Positions 15,825-25,391 of a DNA stretch of 35,442 nt are shown here, piece after piece (within the stretch, counting starts at the first letter, position 1; each line of letters begins with the position of its first letter). Below the pieces are notes generated by a model. The model saw nothing but the letters and a program-made list of their open reading frames with translations, made no database searches and had not been told where the DNA came from. Location of the stretch: NCBI RefSeq assembly GCF_023228165.1, contig NZ_JALOBS010000042.1, positions 1 to 35,442 of the forward strand, given 5' to 3'. The translations under genes and the position numbers were made by a program. The stretch comes from Methylomonas sp. (GTDB lineage: Bacteria; Pseudomonadota; Gammaproteobacteria; Methylococcales; Methylomonadaceae).

Positions 15825-18014
15825 TTAATCTTCGGATACCGAAGTCACTTGGGCGGGTGTATCTTCGCTGTGTCGGGTTTGTTGGGGTTCCGCTTCCGCA
15901 CGTTGTTTGCGCTCGGCAAACTCGGTGTTATACGGGCGGGGCTGATATTCGCTGGTTTGTGCAACCGGGGACGGGCCGAGCGCCGGGTTGGAGTCGGTGC
16001 GCTCTTGGCTGGCGCCACCTTCCGCAGTGGATTGTTCCGGTTTTCTCTCGCCGGTGTTGCGCGGACTGCGGCGGCGGTTGCGACCGCGGCGTGCCGGGCG
16101 GTCGCCATTGGCTTTGTTGTGCGGCGTTTCGGCGTTCTCCAGCGTCTCAGCGACTGGCTGGTTGTTTTCGACGTTGTCCGCCGTGTTTTCAGCGCTTTGC
16201 GCCGGGTTGGGGTTGCGTTTATTGTTGCGGCGCGCATTGTTACGGTTGCCGCTGGGGCGATCCCGGTCGCGGTCGCGACGGTTATTGCGGGCAGATTTGG
16301 GCCGGTTTTCACTGCTTTTTTCAGTGGGTTCGGCTTTTTCGGGGGTTTTGGTTTGGCCGATCAAACGTTGCCAGAAACGCTGAATTAAACTGGTTGAGGT
16401 TTTTTTGTTTTGTACCGGAGCGGGCGCATCCGGTAAAAATTCTTTGACCGCCGCTTTCTCGGCTTTGGGAGCCGTTTGTTTGGCAAACTCGGGTAAAGTA
16501 ATGTCATCTTCCTTGATGTGCAGATGGCTAGGTTTGTCTTCCATGCCTTCCAAGGATTTGATGCGTTCGATGTCGTAGGCAGGGGTTTCGATGTGTTTGC
16601 TCGGCAACACGACGATACTGACTTTTAGCCTGGCCTCCAGCTCTTGGATCGCGGAGCGTTTTTCGTTCAACAGGAAGGTGGCGCAATCGATCGGCAAATG
16701 CGCAATCACGCGCTCGGTGCCTTTTTTCATGGCTTCTTCTTCGATCAAACGCAATACCGCCAGCGTAACGGATTCAACGTTACGGATGGTGCCCTGGCCT
16801 TTACAGCGCGGGCAGGTCAGCTGGGTGGAGTCGCCCAAGGACGGACGCAAGCGCTGTCTGGACATTTCCATTAAACCGAAACGCGAGATACGGCCGGTTT
16901 GGATGCGGGCCCGGTCGATTTTTAAAGCGTCGCGCAAGCGGTTTTCCACTTCGCGCTGATTTTTATTCGACATCATGTCGATAAAGTCGACCACGAACAA
17001 GCCGCCCAAATCGCGTAAACGCAATTGGCGGGCAATTTCATCGGCTGCTTCCAGGTTGGTGTTGAGCGCGGTTTCCTCGATATCGCTGCCTTTGGTGGCG
17101 CGGGCCGAGTTGATGTCGATCGAGGTTAAGGCTTCGGTGTGATCGATGACGATAGAGCCGCCGGAAGGCAGAGACACTTCCCGTTTGTAGGCCATTTCGA
17201 TTTGGGTTTCGATCTGGTAGCGGCTGAACAGCGGCACGCTATCCTGGTACAGTTTGGCCTTGCTCAGGTTGTGCGGCATGACCTGTTTCAGGAAGTTGGA
17301 GGCCAGTTTGAAAGCGCCTTCCTGGTCGATCAGTATTTCATCGATATCGCCGCGCAAGTGATCGCGCAGGGCGCGGATGATCACGTTGCTTTCCTGGAAA
17401 ATCAGGAAAGGCGCGGTTTGTTCGTGGCTGGAACGCTCGATGGCTTCCCACAATTGCAGCAGATAGTTTAAATCCCATTGCAATTCCTCTGCGCTCTTGT
17501 CGGAGCCGGCCGTGCGGATAATCAAACCCATGCTGTCCGGAATTTCCAGTGCGGACATGGTTTCGCGCAGCTCGCTGCGGTTGTCGCCTTCAATCCGGCG
17601 CGAGATGCCGCCGGCTTTCGGGTTATTGGGCATCAGCACCAAATAGGTGCCGGCCAGACTGACATAGGTGGTTAAAGCCGCGCCTTTATTGCCGCGCTCT
17701 TCTTTTTCGATTTGAACGACAATTTCCTGGCCTTCGCGTATGTTGGCTTTGGTGGATTTGCTGTCGTCGCCGTCTCCGGATCTATATTCTAGTGCGATCT
17801 CCTTAAATGGCAGAAAGCCATGTTTTTCAGCGCCGTAATTGACGAAGGCAGCTTCCAGACTGGGTTCTACCCGGGTGATGATGCCTTTGTAAATGTTGGA
17901 TTTTTTTTGCTCTTTTGAAGGGACTTCGATGTCAAAATCATACAGTTTTTGACCATCTACCAAGGCCACTCGCAGCTCTTCGGGCTGCGTGGCGTTGATA
18001 AGCATTCTTTTCAT
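15825..18014 (-). CDS. rne: ribonuclease E
   Basis: This is the 729-aa endoribonuclease that initiates mRNA decay and rRNA/tRNA processing. The N-terminal catalytic half is complete: S1 RNA-binding region (about 35-120), DNase I-like active-site residues Asp300 (TSIDINSARATKGSDIEET) and Asp343 (VVDFIDM), and the zinc-link CPRCKGQG (Cys401, Cys404). These sit three residues before the Escherichia coli positions. The C-terminal half is short (about 240 residues against more than 500 in E. coli). It has a candidate amphipathic membrane helix (SLIQRFWQRLIGQ) and Arg/Asn-rich RNA-binding stretches such as RNNRRDRDRDRPSGNRNNAR. AAGGAT precedes the ATG. It is divergent from rluC across a 419-bp spacer. 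Confidence 0.96.
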   Translation of the reverse strand: MKRMLINATQPEELRVALVDGQKLYDFDIEVPSKEQKKSNIYKGIITRVEPSLEAAFVNYGAEKHGFLPFKEIALEYRSGDGDDSKSTKANIREGQEIVVQIEKEERGNKGAALTTYVSLAGTYLVLMPNNPKAGGISRRIEGDNRSELRETMSALEIPDSMGLIIRTAGSDKSAEELQWDLNYLLQLWEAIERSSHEQTAPFLIFQESNVIIRALRDHLRGDIDEILIDQEGAFKLASNFLKQVMPHNLSKAKLYQDSVPLFSRYQIETQIEMAYKREVSLPSGGSIVIDHTEALTSIDINSARATKGSDIEETALNTNLEAADEIARQLRLRDLGGLFVVDFIDMMSNKNQREVENRLRDALKIDRARIQTGRISRFGLMEMSRQRLRPSLGDSTQLTCPRCKGQGTIRNVESVTLAVLRLIEEEAMKKGTERVIAHLPIDCATFLLNEKRSAIQELEARLKVSIVVLPSKHIETPAYDIERIKSLEGMEDKPSHLHIKEDDITLPEFAKQTAPKAEKAAVKEFLPDAPAPVQNKKTSTSLIQRFWQRLIGQTKTPEKAEPTEKSSENRPKSARNNRRDRDRDRPSGNRNNARRNNKRNPNPAQSAENTADNVENNQPVAETLENAETPHNKANGDRPARRGRNRRRSPRNTGERKPEQSTAEGGASQERTDSNPALGPSPVAQTSEYQPRPYNTEFAERKQRAEAEPQQTRHSEDTPAQVTSVSED

Positions 18015-18433
18015 TCAATTATCCTTGTTGTTATATGTATCCTACCGAAGAGAGTGATAAACAGTTTTGTATGTCTCGGAAAAAAGCGGCTTTACACGCC
18101 TAAATCTATATCTTTATTGGAGCGGGCCAGGCTGACTGAAAACGACATATGACGTTTTGTTAGGGGCAGCGATTAACGGACTTGCCGAGGGCGGCGCTTG
18201 CATAGTGGACGATCTGTTTTTTTACCGACTCTTGGTGTTGGATGCACTCGCTCATCATGGGTTGAGCGATAAAACCCGAAAAAATTCTTTTGGTCGGCGA
18301 GGACGCCCAGCGTCGAGGCCTACAGGTTGTTTTTGTTAAGTCTATTCACAGATAAACTGGCCTAATATAGCAATGTTTATCAGGGGCAGCAATTTTAAAC
18401 ATGGGGTTAGGATAAATTGCTATTATTTATGGC
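18015..18433. promoter_or_regulatory. rne-rluC intergenic region and long rne leader
   Basis: There is no gene in this 419-bp spacer. On the minus strand it would form an rne leader of roughly 340 nt if the promoter at 18364-18392 is used. That is comparable to the E. coli rne leader, through which RNase E controls its own mRNA. CGCTC...GAGCG and neighbouring segments can form hairpins near 18250-18275. The rluC promoter must also lie here but was not clearly found. Confidence 0.5.
18364..18392 (-). promoter_or_regulatory. probable rne promoter
   Basis: On the minus strand TTGCTG (-35) and TATATT (-10) are 17 bp apart. The position gives a long leader before rne, as expected for this gene. 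Confidence 0.5.
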
Positions 18434-19393
18434 ATGAAAACCGCATCCGAACAGACTAATCCGCAAGTACAATGGCTTGAAATCAGCGAGGCCAATACCG
18501 AACAACGGCTGGATAATTTCCTGATCAGTTACCTCAAGGGCGTGCCCAAAACCCGTATTTACCGCATGGTCAGAAAAGGCGAGGTCAGGGTGAATAAAGG
18601 CCGGGTCGATGTCAGTTATAAGCTGGCACTGGGCGATGTCGTCAGGATTCCGCCGGTCAGGGTGGCGGAAAAGAATGACGAAGTGATCGTGCAGCCGACC
18701 TTGAAATACAGTCTTCAGAACCACATCTTATATGAAGACGATGGTTTTATCGTATTGAATAAGCCGGCCGGTTTTGCCGTACATGGCGGTAGCGGGGTGC
18801 AGTCCGGAGTGATAGAAGCCTTGCGGCAGATTCGTCCGCAACAGAAATTTTTGGAATTGGTGCATAGGCTGGATAAAGAAACCTCCGGCTGTTTGTTGAT
18901 CGCCAAAAAGCGTTCGGTGTTGAAAGTGTTGCATGAGCTGTTTCGCGGCGATGGGATACAGAAGACCTATCTGGCTTTGTTGACCGGACAGTTTAAACGG
19001 AAAAAGCAGTTGGTTGAGGTGCCCTTATTAAAAAATGTTAATCAAGGCGGCGAGCGCATGGTCACGGTCAGTCAGGCCGGTAAATCTGCGGAAACGCTGT
19101 TTACCCGGCTAAAAGCCTTCCAGGATGTCACATTGGTGCACGCGGCGCCCAAAACCGGCCGTACCCATCAGATCCGGGTGCATGCCGCCTGGTTGGGGCA
19201 CCCGATCGTGGCCGATGACCGCTACGGAGAAGATCAGGTTAACAAGGCGTTTAAAAAGCGCGGCTACAAGCGGCTGTTTTTACATGCCGAGCAGCTGCAA
19301 TTTTTGCATCCGGTGACCGGACAAGCCCTACATTTTACGGCACCATTACCCGATGATTTACAAGCTTTGCTGAGTAATGAAAAACCGCTTTGA
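18434..19393 (+). CDS. rluC: 23S rRNA pseudouridine synthase RluC
   Basis: This 319-aa enzyme converts specific uridines in 23S rRNA (955, 2504 and 2580 in E. coli) to pseudouridine. An S4 RNA-binding domain (about 24-85, QRLDNFLISYLKGVPKTRIY) precedes the RluA-type catalytic domain. The catalytic motif HRLDKETSG (144-152) contains Asp147, and PKTGRTHQIRVH is the second conserved segment. Its position divergent from rne, followed by a HAD hydrolase and sppA, is the gammaproteobacterial arrangement and supports RluC over RluA or RluD. The ATG has no good Shine-Dalgarno sequence. The end overlaps the next gene by 17 bp. Confidence 0.95.
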   Translation: MKTASEQTNPQVQWLEISEANTEQRLDNFLISYLKGVPKTRIYRMVRKGEVRVNKGRVDVSYKLALGDVVRIPPVRVAEKNDEVIVQPTLKYSLQNHILYEDDGFIVLNKPAGFAVHGGSGVQSGVIEALRQIRPQQKFLELVHRLDKETSGCLLIAKKRSVLKVLHELFRGDGIQKTYLALLTGQFKRKKQLVEVPLLKNVNQGGERMVTVSQAGKSAETLFTRLKAFQDVTLVHAAPKTGRTHQIRVHAAWLGHPIVADDRYGEDQVNKAFKKRGYKRLFLHAEQLQFLHPVTGQALHFTAPLPDDLQALLSNEKPL

Positions 19394-20024
19394 TTTAATC
19401 ATATTCGATTGGGACGGTACGCTGGTCGACTCTATCGATTGGATAGTACAGTGTATTCAACGGGCCGCGGCCGAATACGGTTGTCCGGTTCCCGAGCCGC
19501 AGGCCGCCAGGGACATTATCGGTTTAAGTTTGGAAAACGCCATACAGACCTTGTTTCCGGAACTGGATAACGATACCCGGAGCAAGCTTGCCGCCCATTA
19601 TGGGCAACAATTTTTCTCCAGGCAGATTGGGCCGGATGATTTGTTTCCCTGCGTGCATGATATGTTGCGCGGGTTCAAACAGCGGGGTTTTCGCCTAGCG
19701 GTGGCAACCGGCAAGAAATCGGCCGGTTTGGCGAAAGCGATCAACGCGACGGGCGTGACGGATGTGTTCTGCGCCACCCGTAGTTCGGATCAAACCGCTT
19801 CCAAACCCGATCCGCTGATGATTGACGAAATTGTCGCCGAGTTGGGTGTCAGCAAGCAGCGTACGCTGATGGTGGGCGATTCGGTGCATGATCTGCAAAT
19901 GGCATTAAATGCGCAGGTCGCTTCCGTAGCCGTGACCTGCGGCGCACATTCCGCCGATACATTGAAACAATATCAGTCGTTGCGTTGTCTAGCGTATCCG
20001 ACTGAGTTAATAAGCATTATTTAA
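19377..20024 (+). CDS. HAD-superfamily hydrolase, phosphoglycolate phosphatase-like
   Basis: This is a 215-aa HAD subfamily IA phosphatase. Motif I is FDWDGTLVDS, with nucleophile Asp11 and acid Asp13. Motif II is ATGKK (Thr preceding Gly-Lys), a conserved Lys is in SKPDP, and motif III is MVGDSVHDLQMA. A helical cap lies between motifs I and II. It resembles phosphoglycolate phosphatases but the substrate is not established. The start codon lies inside the last codons of rluC, a 17-bp overlap, so the two are translationally coupled; sppA follows 11 bp later. Confidence 0.93.
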   Translation: MKNRFDLIIFDWDGTLVDSIDWIVQCIQRAAAEYGCPVPEPQAARDIIGLSLENAIQTLFPELDNDTRSKLAAHYGQQFFSRQIGPDDLFPCVHDMLRGFKQRGFRLAVATGKKSAGLAKAINATGVTDVFCATRSSDQTASKPDPLMIDEIVAELGVSKQRTLMVGDSVHDLQMALNAQVASVAVTCGAHSADTLKQYQSLRCLAYPTELISII

Positions 20025-20035
20025 GAGGTTTAAGC

Positions 20036-21004
20036 GTGGACAATCATCAACAACCGAATACATCCGACGAACATTTACCGGGCTGGGAAAAGACGGTGTT
20101 GGAAAAGTTGGCTTTCGCCGCCATAGACGAGCAAAAAAGAACCCGGCGCTGGGGGGTGTTTTTTAAATTGTTAACCTTCGCCTATCTGGCCGTGGCGCTG
20201 GGCATGTTTATCTATCCGCGTTTCGAGTCTGAAATGACCACGGACAAAGAGCACGTGGCCGTGATCGATGTGCTGGGCATGATTGCCGACGGCGAAGCCG
20301 CCAATGCCAATGTGATCATAGAAGGCTTGCGCGATGCGGTAAAAGATAAAAACACCAAAGGTATTATTTTAAATATCAATTCGCCCGGCGGCAGCGCAGT
20401 GCAATCCGGCTATGTGTACGAAGAAATTCGCCGCCAGAAGGCCAAGCATCCGGATATGCCGATTTATTCAGTCGTTGGCGATATGTGCGCGTCGGGTGGT
20501 TACTACATCGCGTCGGCCAGCGACAAAATTTACGTCAGCCAGGCCAGTCTGATTGGTTCTATCGGTGTGATCATGAACGGCTTTGGTTTTAGCGATGTTT
20601 TGCATAAGTTAGGCGTAGAGCGGCGTTTGCTGACCGCCGGTGAGCATAAAGCCATGCTAGATCCTTTTTCGCCGATCAATCTACAAGAGGAAAAGCACAT
20701 GCAGTCGCTGCTGGATCAGGTGCATCAACAGTTCATTGCTGCGGTCAAGCAAGGGCGAGGGGATCGCTTGCAGGAAACCCCCGAAATGTTCTCGGGATTG
20801 GTTTGGACCGGCGAGGAAGGCGTCAAGCTGGGCTTGGCGGACGATTTCGGCAGCGTGGATTCGGTAGCGCGAGATGTGTTGGGCACAGAGACCAAGGTTA
20901 ATTTTACCCCGCAGGAACGCTTGATCGATCGCCTGGCCGGGAAATTCGGCGCTTCGTTCGCGCATGCGATGGGCACGGCGATTAAATCGATTAATTTTCA
21001 ATAA
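20036..21004 (+). CDS. sppA: signal peptide peptidase SppA, short form
   Basis: This 322-aa inner-membrane serine protease degrades leftover signal peptides. One N-terminal transmembrane helix lies at about 43-60 (FKLLTFAYLAVALGMFIY). The ClpP-like domain has NINSPGGSAVQSG (113-125) and the nucleophile Ser153 in DMCASGGYY. Lys205 in GEHKAMLDPF is the likely general base. It is the single-domain 36K form, half the length of E. coli SppA. The start is GTG, supported by GAGG seven bases upstream. It is the third gene of the rluC-HAD-sppA run. Confidence 0.94.
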   Translation: MDNHQQPNTSDEHLPGWEKTVLEKLAFAAIDEQKRTRRWGVFFKLLTFAYLAVALGMFIYPRFESEMTTDKEHVAVIDVLGMIADGEAANANVIIEGLRDAVKDKNTKGIILNINSPGGSAVQSGYVYEEIRRQKAKHPDMPIYSVVGDMCASGGYYIASASDKIYVSQASLIGSIGVIMNGFGFSDVLHKLGVERRLLTAGEHKAMLDPFSPINLQEEKHMQSLLDQVHQQFIAAVKQGRGDRLQETPEMFSGLVWTGEEGVKLGLADDFGSVDSVARDVLGTETKVNFTPQERLIDRLAGKFGASFAHAMGTAIKSINFQ

Positions 21005-21070
21005 CCGGCTTGCCAACCGGCTGCGAATTAAGGATAATACGCAGTCTTCGGCAGCAGTCGATGTTTTTAT

Positions 21071-21180
<110 letters not shown>

Positions 21181-21204
21181 GCCCATTCCCCGTCTTTGTC
21201 GCTA

Positions 21205-22842
21205 ATGGCTTATCAGGTTCTTGCCAGAAAATGGCGTCCCAGTAATTTCTCCCAGTTAGTCGGCCAGGAGCACGTCAGCCAATCCTTGATACATGCTTTG
21301 CAGCATGATCGATTGCATCACGCCTATTTGTTTACCGGTACCCGTGGGGTCGGTAAAACCACCGTAGCGCGGATTTTAGCCAAAGCCATCAACTGCGAAA
21401 ACTTGCAGGACAGTAATCCGTGCGGCGCCTGCCCGGTTTGTCTGGATTTCGAGCAAGGCCGTTTCATGGATTTGATCGAGGTCGATGCCGCATCCCGCAC
21501 CAAGGTCGAAGATACCCGCGATTTACTCGACAATGCCCAATACGCCCCCAATCAGGGCCGCTACAAAGTCTATCTGATCGACGAAGTACACATGCTGTCC
21601 GGGCACAGCTTCAATGCGCTGCTAAAAACCCTGGAAGAACCGCCGCCGCACGTCAAATTTTTACTGGCCACTACCGACCCGCACAAGATTCCGGTCACCG
21701 TGTTGTCCCGTTGCCTGCAATTTAATTTAAAACGGCTACTGCCGGAGCAAATCGAACGGCAGATGAGTTTTATTCTGGGCGAAGAACAGATCAGCTTCGA
21801 CCCCGCAGCAATCAAATTGCTGTCCAGGGCTGCGGACGGCAGTATGCGCGATGGTTTGAGTTTGCTGGATCAGGCCATCGTTTACGGCAGCGGTAGCGTC
21901 AGCTTGGTCGATGTTACCGGTATGCTGGGCACCGTGGCACAGCAGCCTATAGATGAAATTTTGCGGGCATTGGCAAAGCAGGATGGCAAAGGCATATTGG
22001 CTAAAATTGCCGAAGTGGCGGAATTGACCCCGGATTTTGCCGATATTTTGCAGCAAATGTTACGGGTATTGCATCGGGTGGCCTTGCTGCAACAACTGCC
22101 GGATTTTGTCGATCATGAATTCGATCAACAGTTGTTGATCGAGCTGGCGCAGGCTTTGTTGCCGGAAGATGTACAATTGTTTTATCAAATCGGTCTAATC
22201 GGCCAGCGGGATTTGGATTTGGCCCCCGATCCGCGCAGCGGTTTTGAAATGGTGCTGCTGAGAATGTTGGCGTTTCGCCCGCGGACTGCCGGTGCCCAAA
22301 CGCTAGCTGCCCCGGCGGCTTCGCAAGCGGTTAAAACAGCGCCAAGTCCTACATCGGTTGCAAAACCGGCCGTACAATCATCCTCAAGGCCGGATGAGGC
22401 GCTCGTTGCGCAACCCGCGCCAACCCCAACCGATCCGCATGTTCCGCACTCGGAGCAGGGCCTGCAAGCCGACAATTGGAATCAAATCATTACCGCGCTG
22501 CAAATCGGTGGCCGCACCCGCGAATTGGCTAACAATTGCATCTTGGACGGCATAGACGACAATGTCTGCCGTTTGCTGATCGATCCCGGTTTTCAGCGAG
22601 TGGGCACCATCGCCGAAGAAAAATTACGCGACGCGCTGCAAAAATATTACGGCAGACCTTTAAAACTGCAAATCGCCCCGCAAATCAGTCAACAAATGAC
22701 GCCGGCTCTGGAGCAGCAAAAAGCTCGTGAAGACAGACAGCAGGCGGCCGTGGATGCCATAAATAACGACCCGAACGTTCAGGCTTTAAGAGACGAATTT
22801 GACGCCAGAATTTTGCCCGGCAGTATAGAACCGCTTAACTAA
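21205..22842 (+). CDS. dnaX: DNA polymerase III subunits gamma/tau
   Basis: This 545-aa clamp-loader ATPase begins MAYQVLARKWRPSNFSQLVG, the family N-terminus. An ATG 54 bp upstream would be inside the 4.5S RNA gene and is rejected. Walker A is GTRGVGKTT (45-53) and the zinc site uses Cys64, Cys73, Cys76 and Cys79. Walker B is VYLIDEVHM, and an SRC sensor appears in TVLSRCLQF. A Pro/Ala/Ser-rich linker (about 355-415) leads to a tau C-terminal domain for DnaE/DnaB contacts. I found no A-AAA-AAG slippery site, so a frameshift-made gamma is not evident. The Shine-Dalgarno sequence is weak. ybaB and recR follow. Confidence 0.96.
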   Translation: MAYQVLARKWRPSNFSQLVGQEHVSQSLIHALQHDRLHHAYLFTGTRGVGKTTVARILAKAINCENLQDSNPCGACPVCLDFEQGRFMDLIEVDAASRTKVEDTRDLLDNAQYAPNQGRYKVYLIDEVHMLSGHSFNALLKTLEEPPPHVKFLLATTDPHKIPVTVLSRCLQFNLKRLLPEQIERQMSFILGEEQISFDPAAIKLLSRAADGSMRDGLSLLDQAIVYGSGSVSLVDVTGMLGTVAQQPIDEILRALAKQDGKGILAKIAEVAELTPDFADILQQMLRVLHRVALLQQLPDFVDHEFDQQLLIELAQALLPEDVQLFYQIGLIGQRDLDLAPDPRSGFEMVLLRMLAFRPRTAGAQTLAAPAASQAVKTAPSPTSVAKPAVQSSSRPDEALVAQPAPTPTDPHVPHSEQGLQADNWNQIITALQIGGRTRELANNCILDGIDDNVCRLLIDPGFQRVGTIAEEKLRDALQKYYGRPLKLQIAPQISQQMTPALEQQKAREDRQQAAVDAINNDPNVQALRDEFDARILPGSIEPLN

Positions 22843-22854
22843 ATGGGAGAGACC

Positions 22855-23178
22855 ATGAAAAATGCACTCGCAGGCATGATGCAGCAAGCCCAAAAAATGC
22901 AAGACAACTTCAAAAAGGTTCAGGAAGAGCTGGCCGCCATGGAAGTACAAGGCGAGTCCGGCGGTGGTTTGGTGACGATTATCATGACCGGCAAACGCGA
23001 AGTTCGCAAAGTCAACATCGATCCTTCTCTGGTTGGCGATGACAAGGATATGCTGGAAGACCTGGTGGCTGCCGCCATCAATGACGCGGTTCATAAGGTC
23101 GCTAAAATGAAAAAAGACAAAATGGCCGATGTGACCGCCGGCATGCCTTTGCCTCCCGGATTCCAAATGCCGTTTTAA
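22855..23178 (+). CDS. ybaB: YbaB/EbfC family nucleoid-associated protein
   Basis: This 107-aa DNA-binding dimer matches the usual length of YbaB/EbfC. It shows MKNALAGMMQQAQKMQDNFK at the start, GGGLVTIIMTGKREVRKVNI in the middle, and a Met/Pro-rich end (AGMPLPPGFQMPF). I chose the ATG at 22855 because GGGAGA precedes it; an in-frame ATG at 22843 directly after dnaX lacks such a site. The dnaX-ybaB-recR order is conserved across proteobacteria and suggests a role connected with DNA repair or nucleoid structure. Confidence 0.94.
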   Translation: MKNALAGMMQQAQKMQDNFKKVQEELAAMEVQGESGGGLVTIIMTGKREVRKVNIDPSLVGDDKDMLEDLVAAAINDAVHKVAKMKKDKMADVTAGMPLPPGFQMPF

Positions 23179-23180
23179 CG

Positions 23181-23777
23181 ATGCAGAACGCGGGTTTGCT
23201 GAAAGAACTGATTCAAAGCTTGTGTTGTTTGCCGGGCGTGGGCCCCAAGTCCGCCCAGCGCATGGCGTTTCATTTATTGCAGCGCAATCGCGACGGCGGC
23301 CGACAACTGAGCCAGATATTGGCGCAAGCCATGGAAAAGATCGGCTATTGCCGCGACTGCCGTACCTTGAGCGAAACCGAAGTGTGCGAAATATGCGCGA
23401 ACCGTTTGCGCGAGGACGATGTGCTGTGCGTGGTGGAAAGTGCGGCCGATGTCTGGGTCATCGATCAGGCCACCAGTTTTAAAGGCAAATATTTCGTGTT
23501 GCACGGCCGTTTGTCGCCGCTGGACGGCATCGGGCCGGACGAATTAGGTATCGACCAGCTGGAGCAACGCTTGGCCGGTGGCGCCGTCAAGGAAATTATT
23601 TTGGCCACCAATTCCACCATAGAAGGGCAAGCCACCGCGCATTTTATCGGCGATATAGCCAACAAATTCAACATCCGCGCCACCCGCATCGCCCACGGCG
23701 TTCCCATGGGCGGCGAATTGGAGTTCATCGACAGCGGCACTTTGGCGCATGCCTTCGCCGGCCGCCGCGAAGTTTAA
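23181..23777 (+). CDS. recR: recombination mediator RecR
   Basis: This 198-aa protein acts with RecO and RecF to load RecA at single-strand gaps. It has a helix-hairpin-helix (LPGVGPKSAQRMAFHLL, 17-33). The C4 zinc finger uses Cys57, Cys60, Cys69 and Cys72. A Toprim domain (VLCVVES, then LHGRLSPLDGIGP) and a C-terminal Walker-like region (ARGVPMGGEL-type, here ARIAHGVPMGGELEF) follow. The start lies two bases after the ybaB stop, so coupling is expected. It ends 15 bp from the convergent SulP gene. Confidence 0.97.
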   Translation: MQNAGLLKELIQSLCCLPGVGPKSAQRMAFHLLQRNRDGGRQLSQILAQAMEKIGYCRDCRTLSETEVCEICANRLREDDVLCVVESAADVWVIDQATSFKGKYFVLHGRLSPLDGIGPDELGIDQLEQRLAGGAVKEIILATNSTIEGQATAHFIGDIANKFNIRATRIAHGVPMGGELEFIDSGTLAHAFAGRREV

Positions 23778-23792
23778 GCAAATCCTAGACTC

Positions 23793-25391
23793 TCAGGCAT
23801 GCCCGCCGACACCGGCCAAGCTTGGTACAAAACTCGTACTCGTTCCATGTAGCGGCGAATCCCCGGCAAAACCTTGCAGCGCCACGTTGATATTGCGGTC
23901 TGATGCCGCGATCATAAATTCGGCGATGGTCTCCAAAATATCCTGGTCGATAAACAAAGCTTTGCTGCCGTCTATGATCAAATCGCTATCATGAGCGACG
24001 CCGGCAAAATGGTTGCGTAACAAGGATTTATTCAAGAACGACACATCTTTATGTAACCTGAGCAAGTAATGCCGGCCGTGCTTGGTTAAGGTCATGGCGG
24101 AATGAAAATCCGCCCGTAACACAAAGAAAATCCCGCATGCCATGCCAATGGCGATACCTACCAATAAGTCGGTCAACAGGATGGCAAATATGGTAATGAC
24201 GAAAGGTACGAACTGATTCAAACCTTTGCGGTAAAACTCGATAAACAGCATCGGTTTGGCCAATTTATAGCCGATTTGCAGCAGGATGGCGGCAAGGCAA
24301 GCCAAAGGCATCATGTTTAGATAATGGGCGAAATACACCACGCTCACCAGCAATAAGCCGCCGTGGAAAAAGCACGACAGCCGCGTTTGGCCGCCGGCAT
24401 TGATATTGGCGGCGCTACGTACGATCACGGCGGTGATGGGCAGTCCGCCCAGCATGCCGCTGATGAGATTACCCATGCCTTGGGCTTTCAGCTCCAGGTT
24501 GGTGGGAGTGACCCGTTTGTGCGGATCCAGCTTATCGACCGCCTCGACACTTAACAGCGTCTCCAGACTGGCTACAATGGCTAGGGTCACCGCAATGCTG
24601 TAAATTTTCGGATTATGCAAATAACTAAAATCCGGTAAACGCAGCTGATAGACGAAGTTGCGAGTAGAGCCCAGTTCCGGTAAAGACACCAGATGTTCGG
24701 CGCCCAGCGCCCAATCGGGAGCTAATTGTAAGGTCCAAGTGTTATAAGCTATACCCCAGGCAACCGCCAATAAGGGCCCGGGAATGCTTCTTAACAGCGC
24801 GAACTGTTTTACCCAGCGGCTTTCCCAAATGATCAGAATCATTAGCGCCACGACGCTCACCAGTGTGGCTCCCGGCGAAATGCCGTGCAAGGCTTGGGAG
24901 AGTTCGAAGAAACTCGATTTGGCGGTTTCCCGCATATAGCTTTCATCGCCGAGATAACTGGCATCGTAACCGGTGGCATGCGGAATTTGCTTGATAATCA
25001 ATATCATGCCAATGGCGGCCAGCATGCCTTTTATCACCGAAGCAGGAAAAAAGGCCGCAATCGCACCAGCTTTGAAAAAGCCCAACCCCAATTGCAGAAT
25101 TCCCGCCAGCACCAGGCTCATCAAAAACGCATTGAAATTGCCCAAGGTTTCGATGGCCGTAAACACGATCACCGTTAAACCTGCCGCGGGTCCGGATACG
25201 CTGAGCTGCGAGCCGCTCATCCACGAGACGATCAAACCGCCCACGATGCCCGCGATAATGCCGGAAAACCAAGGTGCTCCGGAAGCCAGGGCGATGCCTA
25301 AACATAAGGGCAGGGCAACCAGGAATACCACAATCCCGGCCGATAGATCCCGGGGTAAATTGCCAAGGTAATAACGTATTTGCGTTTTCAT
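23793..25391 (-). CDS. SulP family inorganic anion transporter
   Basis: This inner-membrane transporter is 532 aa from the chosen start, with about 12 transmembrane helices. The N-terminus reads DLSAGIVVFLVALPLCLGIALASGAP, the SulP signature region, followed by ISGSQL-like WMSGSQLSVSGPAAG. A short cytoplasmic C-terminal region (about 460-525) has STAS character: DLIIDGSKALFIDQDILETI. GGAGG precedes the ATG at 25391; a longer frame from 25430 would add a basic 13-residue stretch with no support. Substrates of this family include sulfate, bicarbonate and C4-dicarboxylates. The closest-looking bacterial members carry bicarbonate or sulfate, but the sequence alone does not decide. The carbonic anhydrase elsewhere in the window would fit bicarbonate. 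Confidence 0.92.
   Translation of the reverse strand: MKTQIRYYLGNLPRDLSAGIVVFLVALPLCLGIALASGAPWFSGIIAGIVGGLIVSWMSGSQLSVSGPAAGLTVIVFTAIETLGNFNAFLMSLVLAGILQLGLGFFKAGAIAAFFPASVIKGMLAAIGMILIIKQIPHATGYDASYLGDESYMRETAKSSFFELSQALHGISPGATLVSVVALMILIIWESRWVKQFALLRSIPGPLLAVAWGIAYNTWTLQLAPDWALGAEHLVSLPELGSTRNFVYQLRLPDFSYLHNPKIYSIAVTLAIVASLETLLSVEAVDKLDPHKRVTPTNLELKAQGMGNLISGMLGGLPITAVIVRSAANINAGGQTRLSCFFHGGLLLVSVVYFAHYLNMMPLACLAAILLQIGYKLAKPMLFIEFYRKGLNQFVPFVITIFAILLTDLLVGIAIGMACGIFFVLRADFHSAMTLTKHGRHYLLRLHKDVSFLNKSLLRNHFAGVAHDSDLIIDGSKALFIDQDILETIAEFMIAASDRNINVALQGFAGDSPLHGTSTSFVPSLAGVGGHA

Noticed and set aside
15849..16447. Several plus-strand frames opposite the rne C-terminus
   Set aside because: They are shadows of the Arg/Asn/Pro-rich coding sequence, with Cys/Trp/Arg-rich products.
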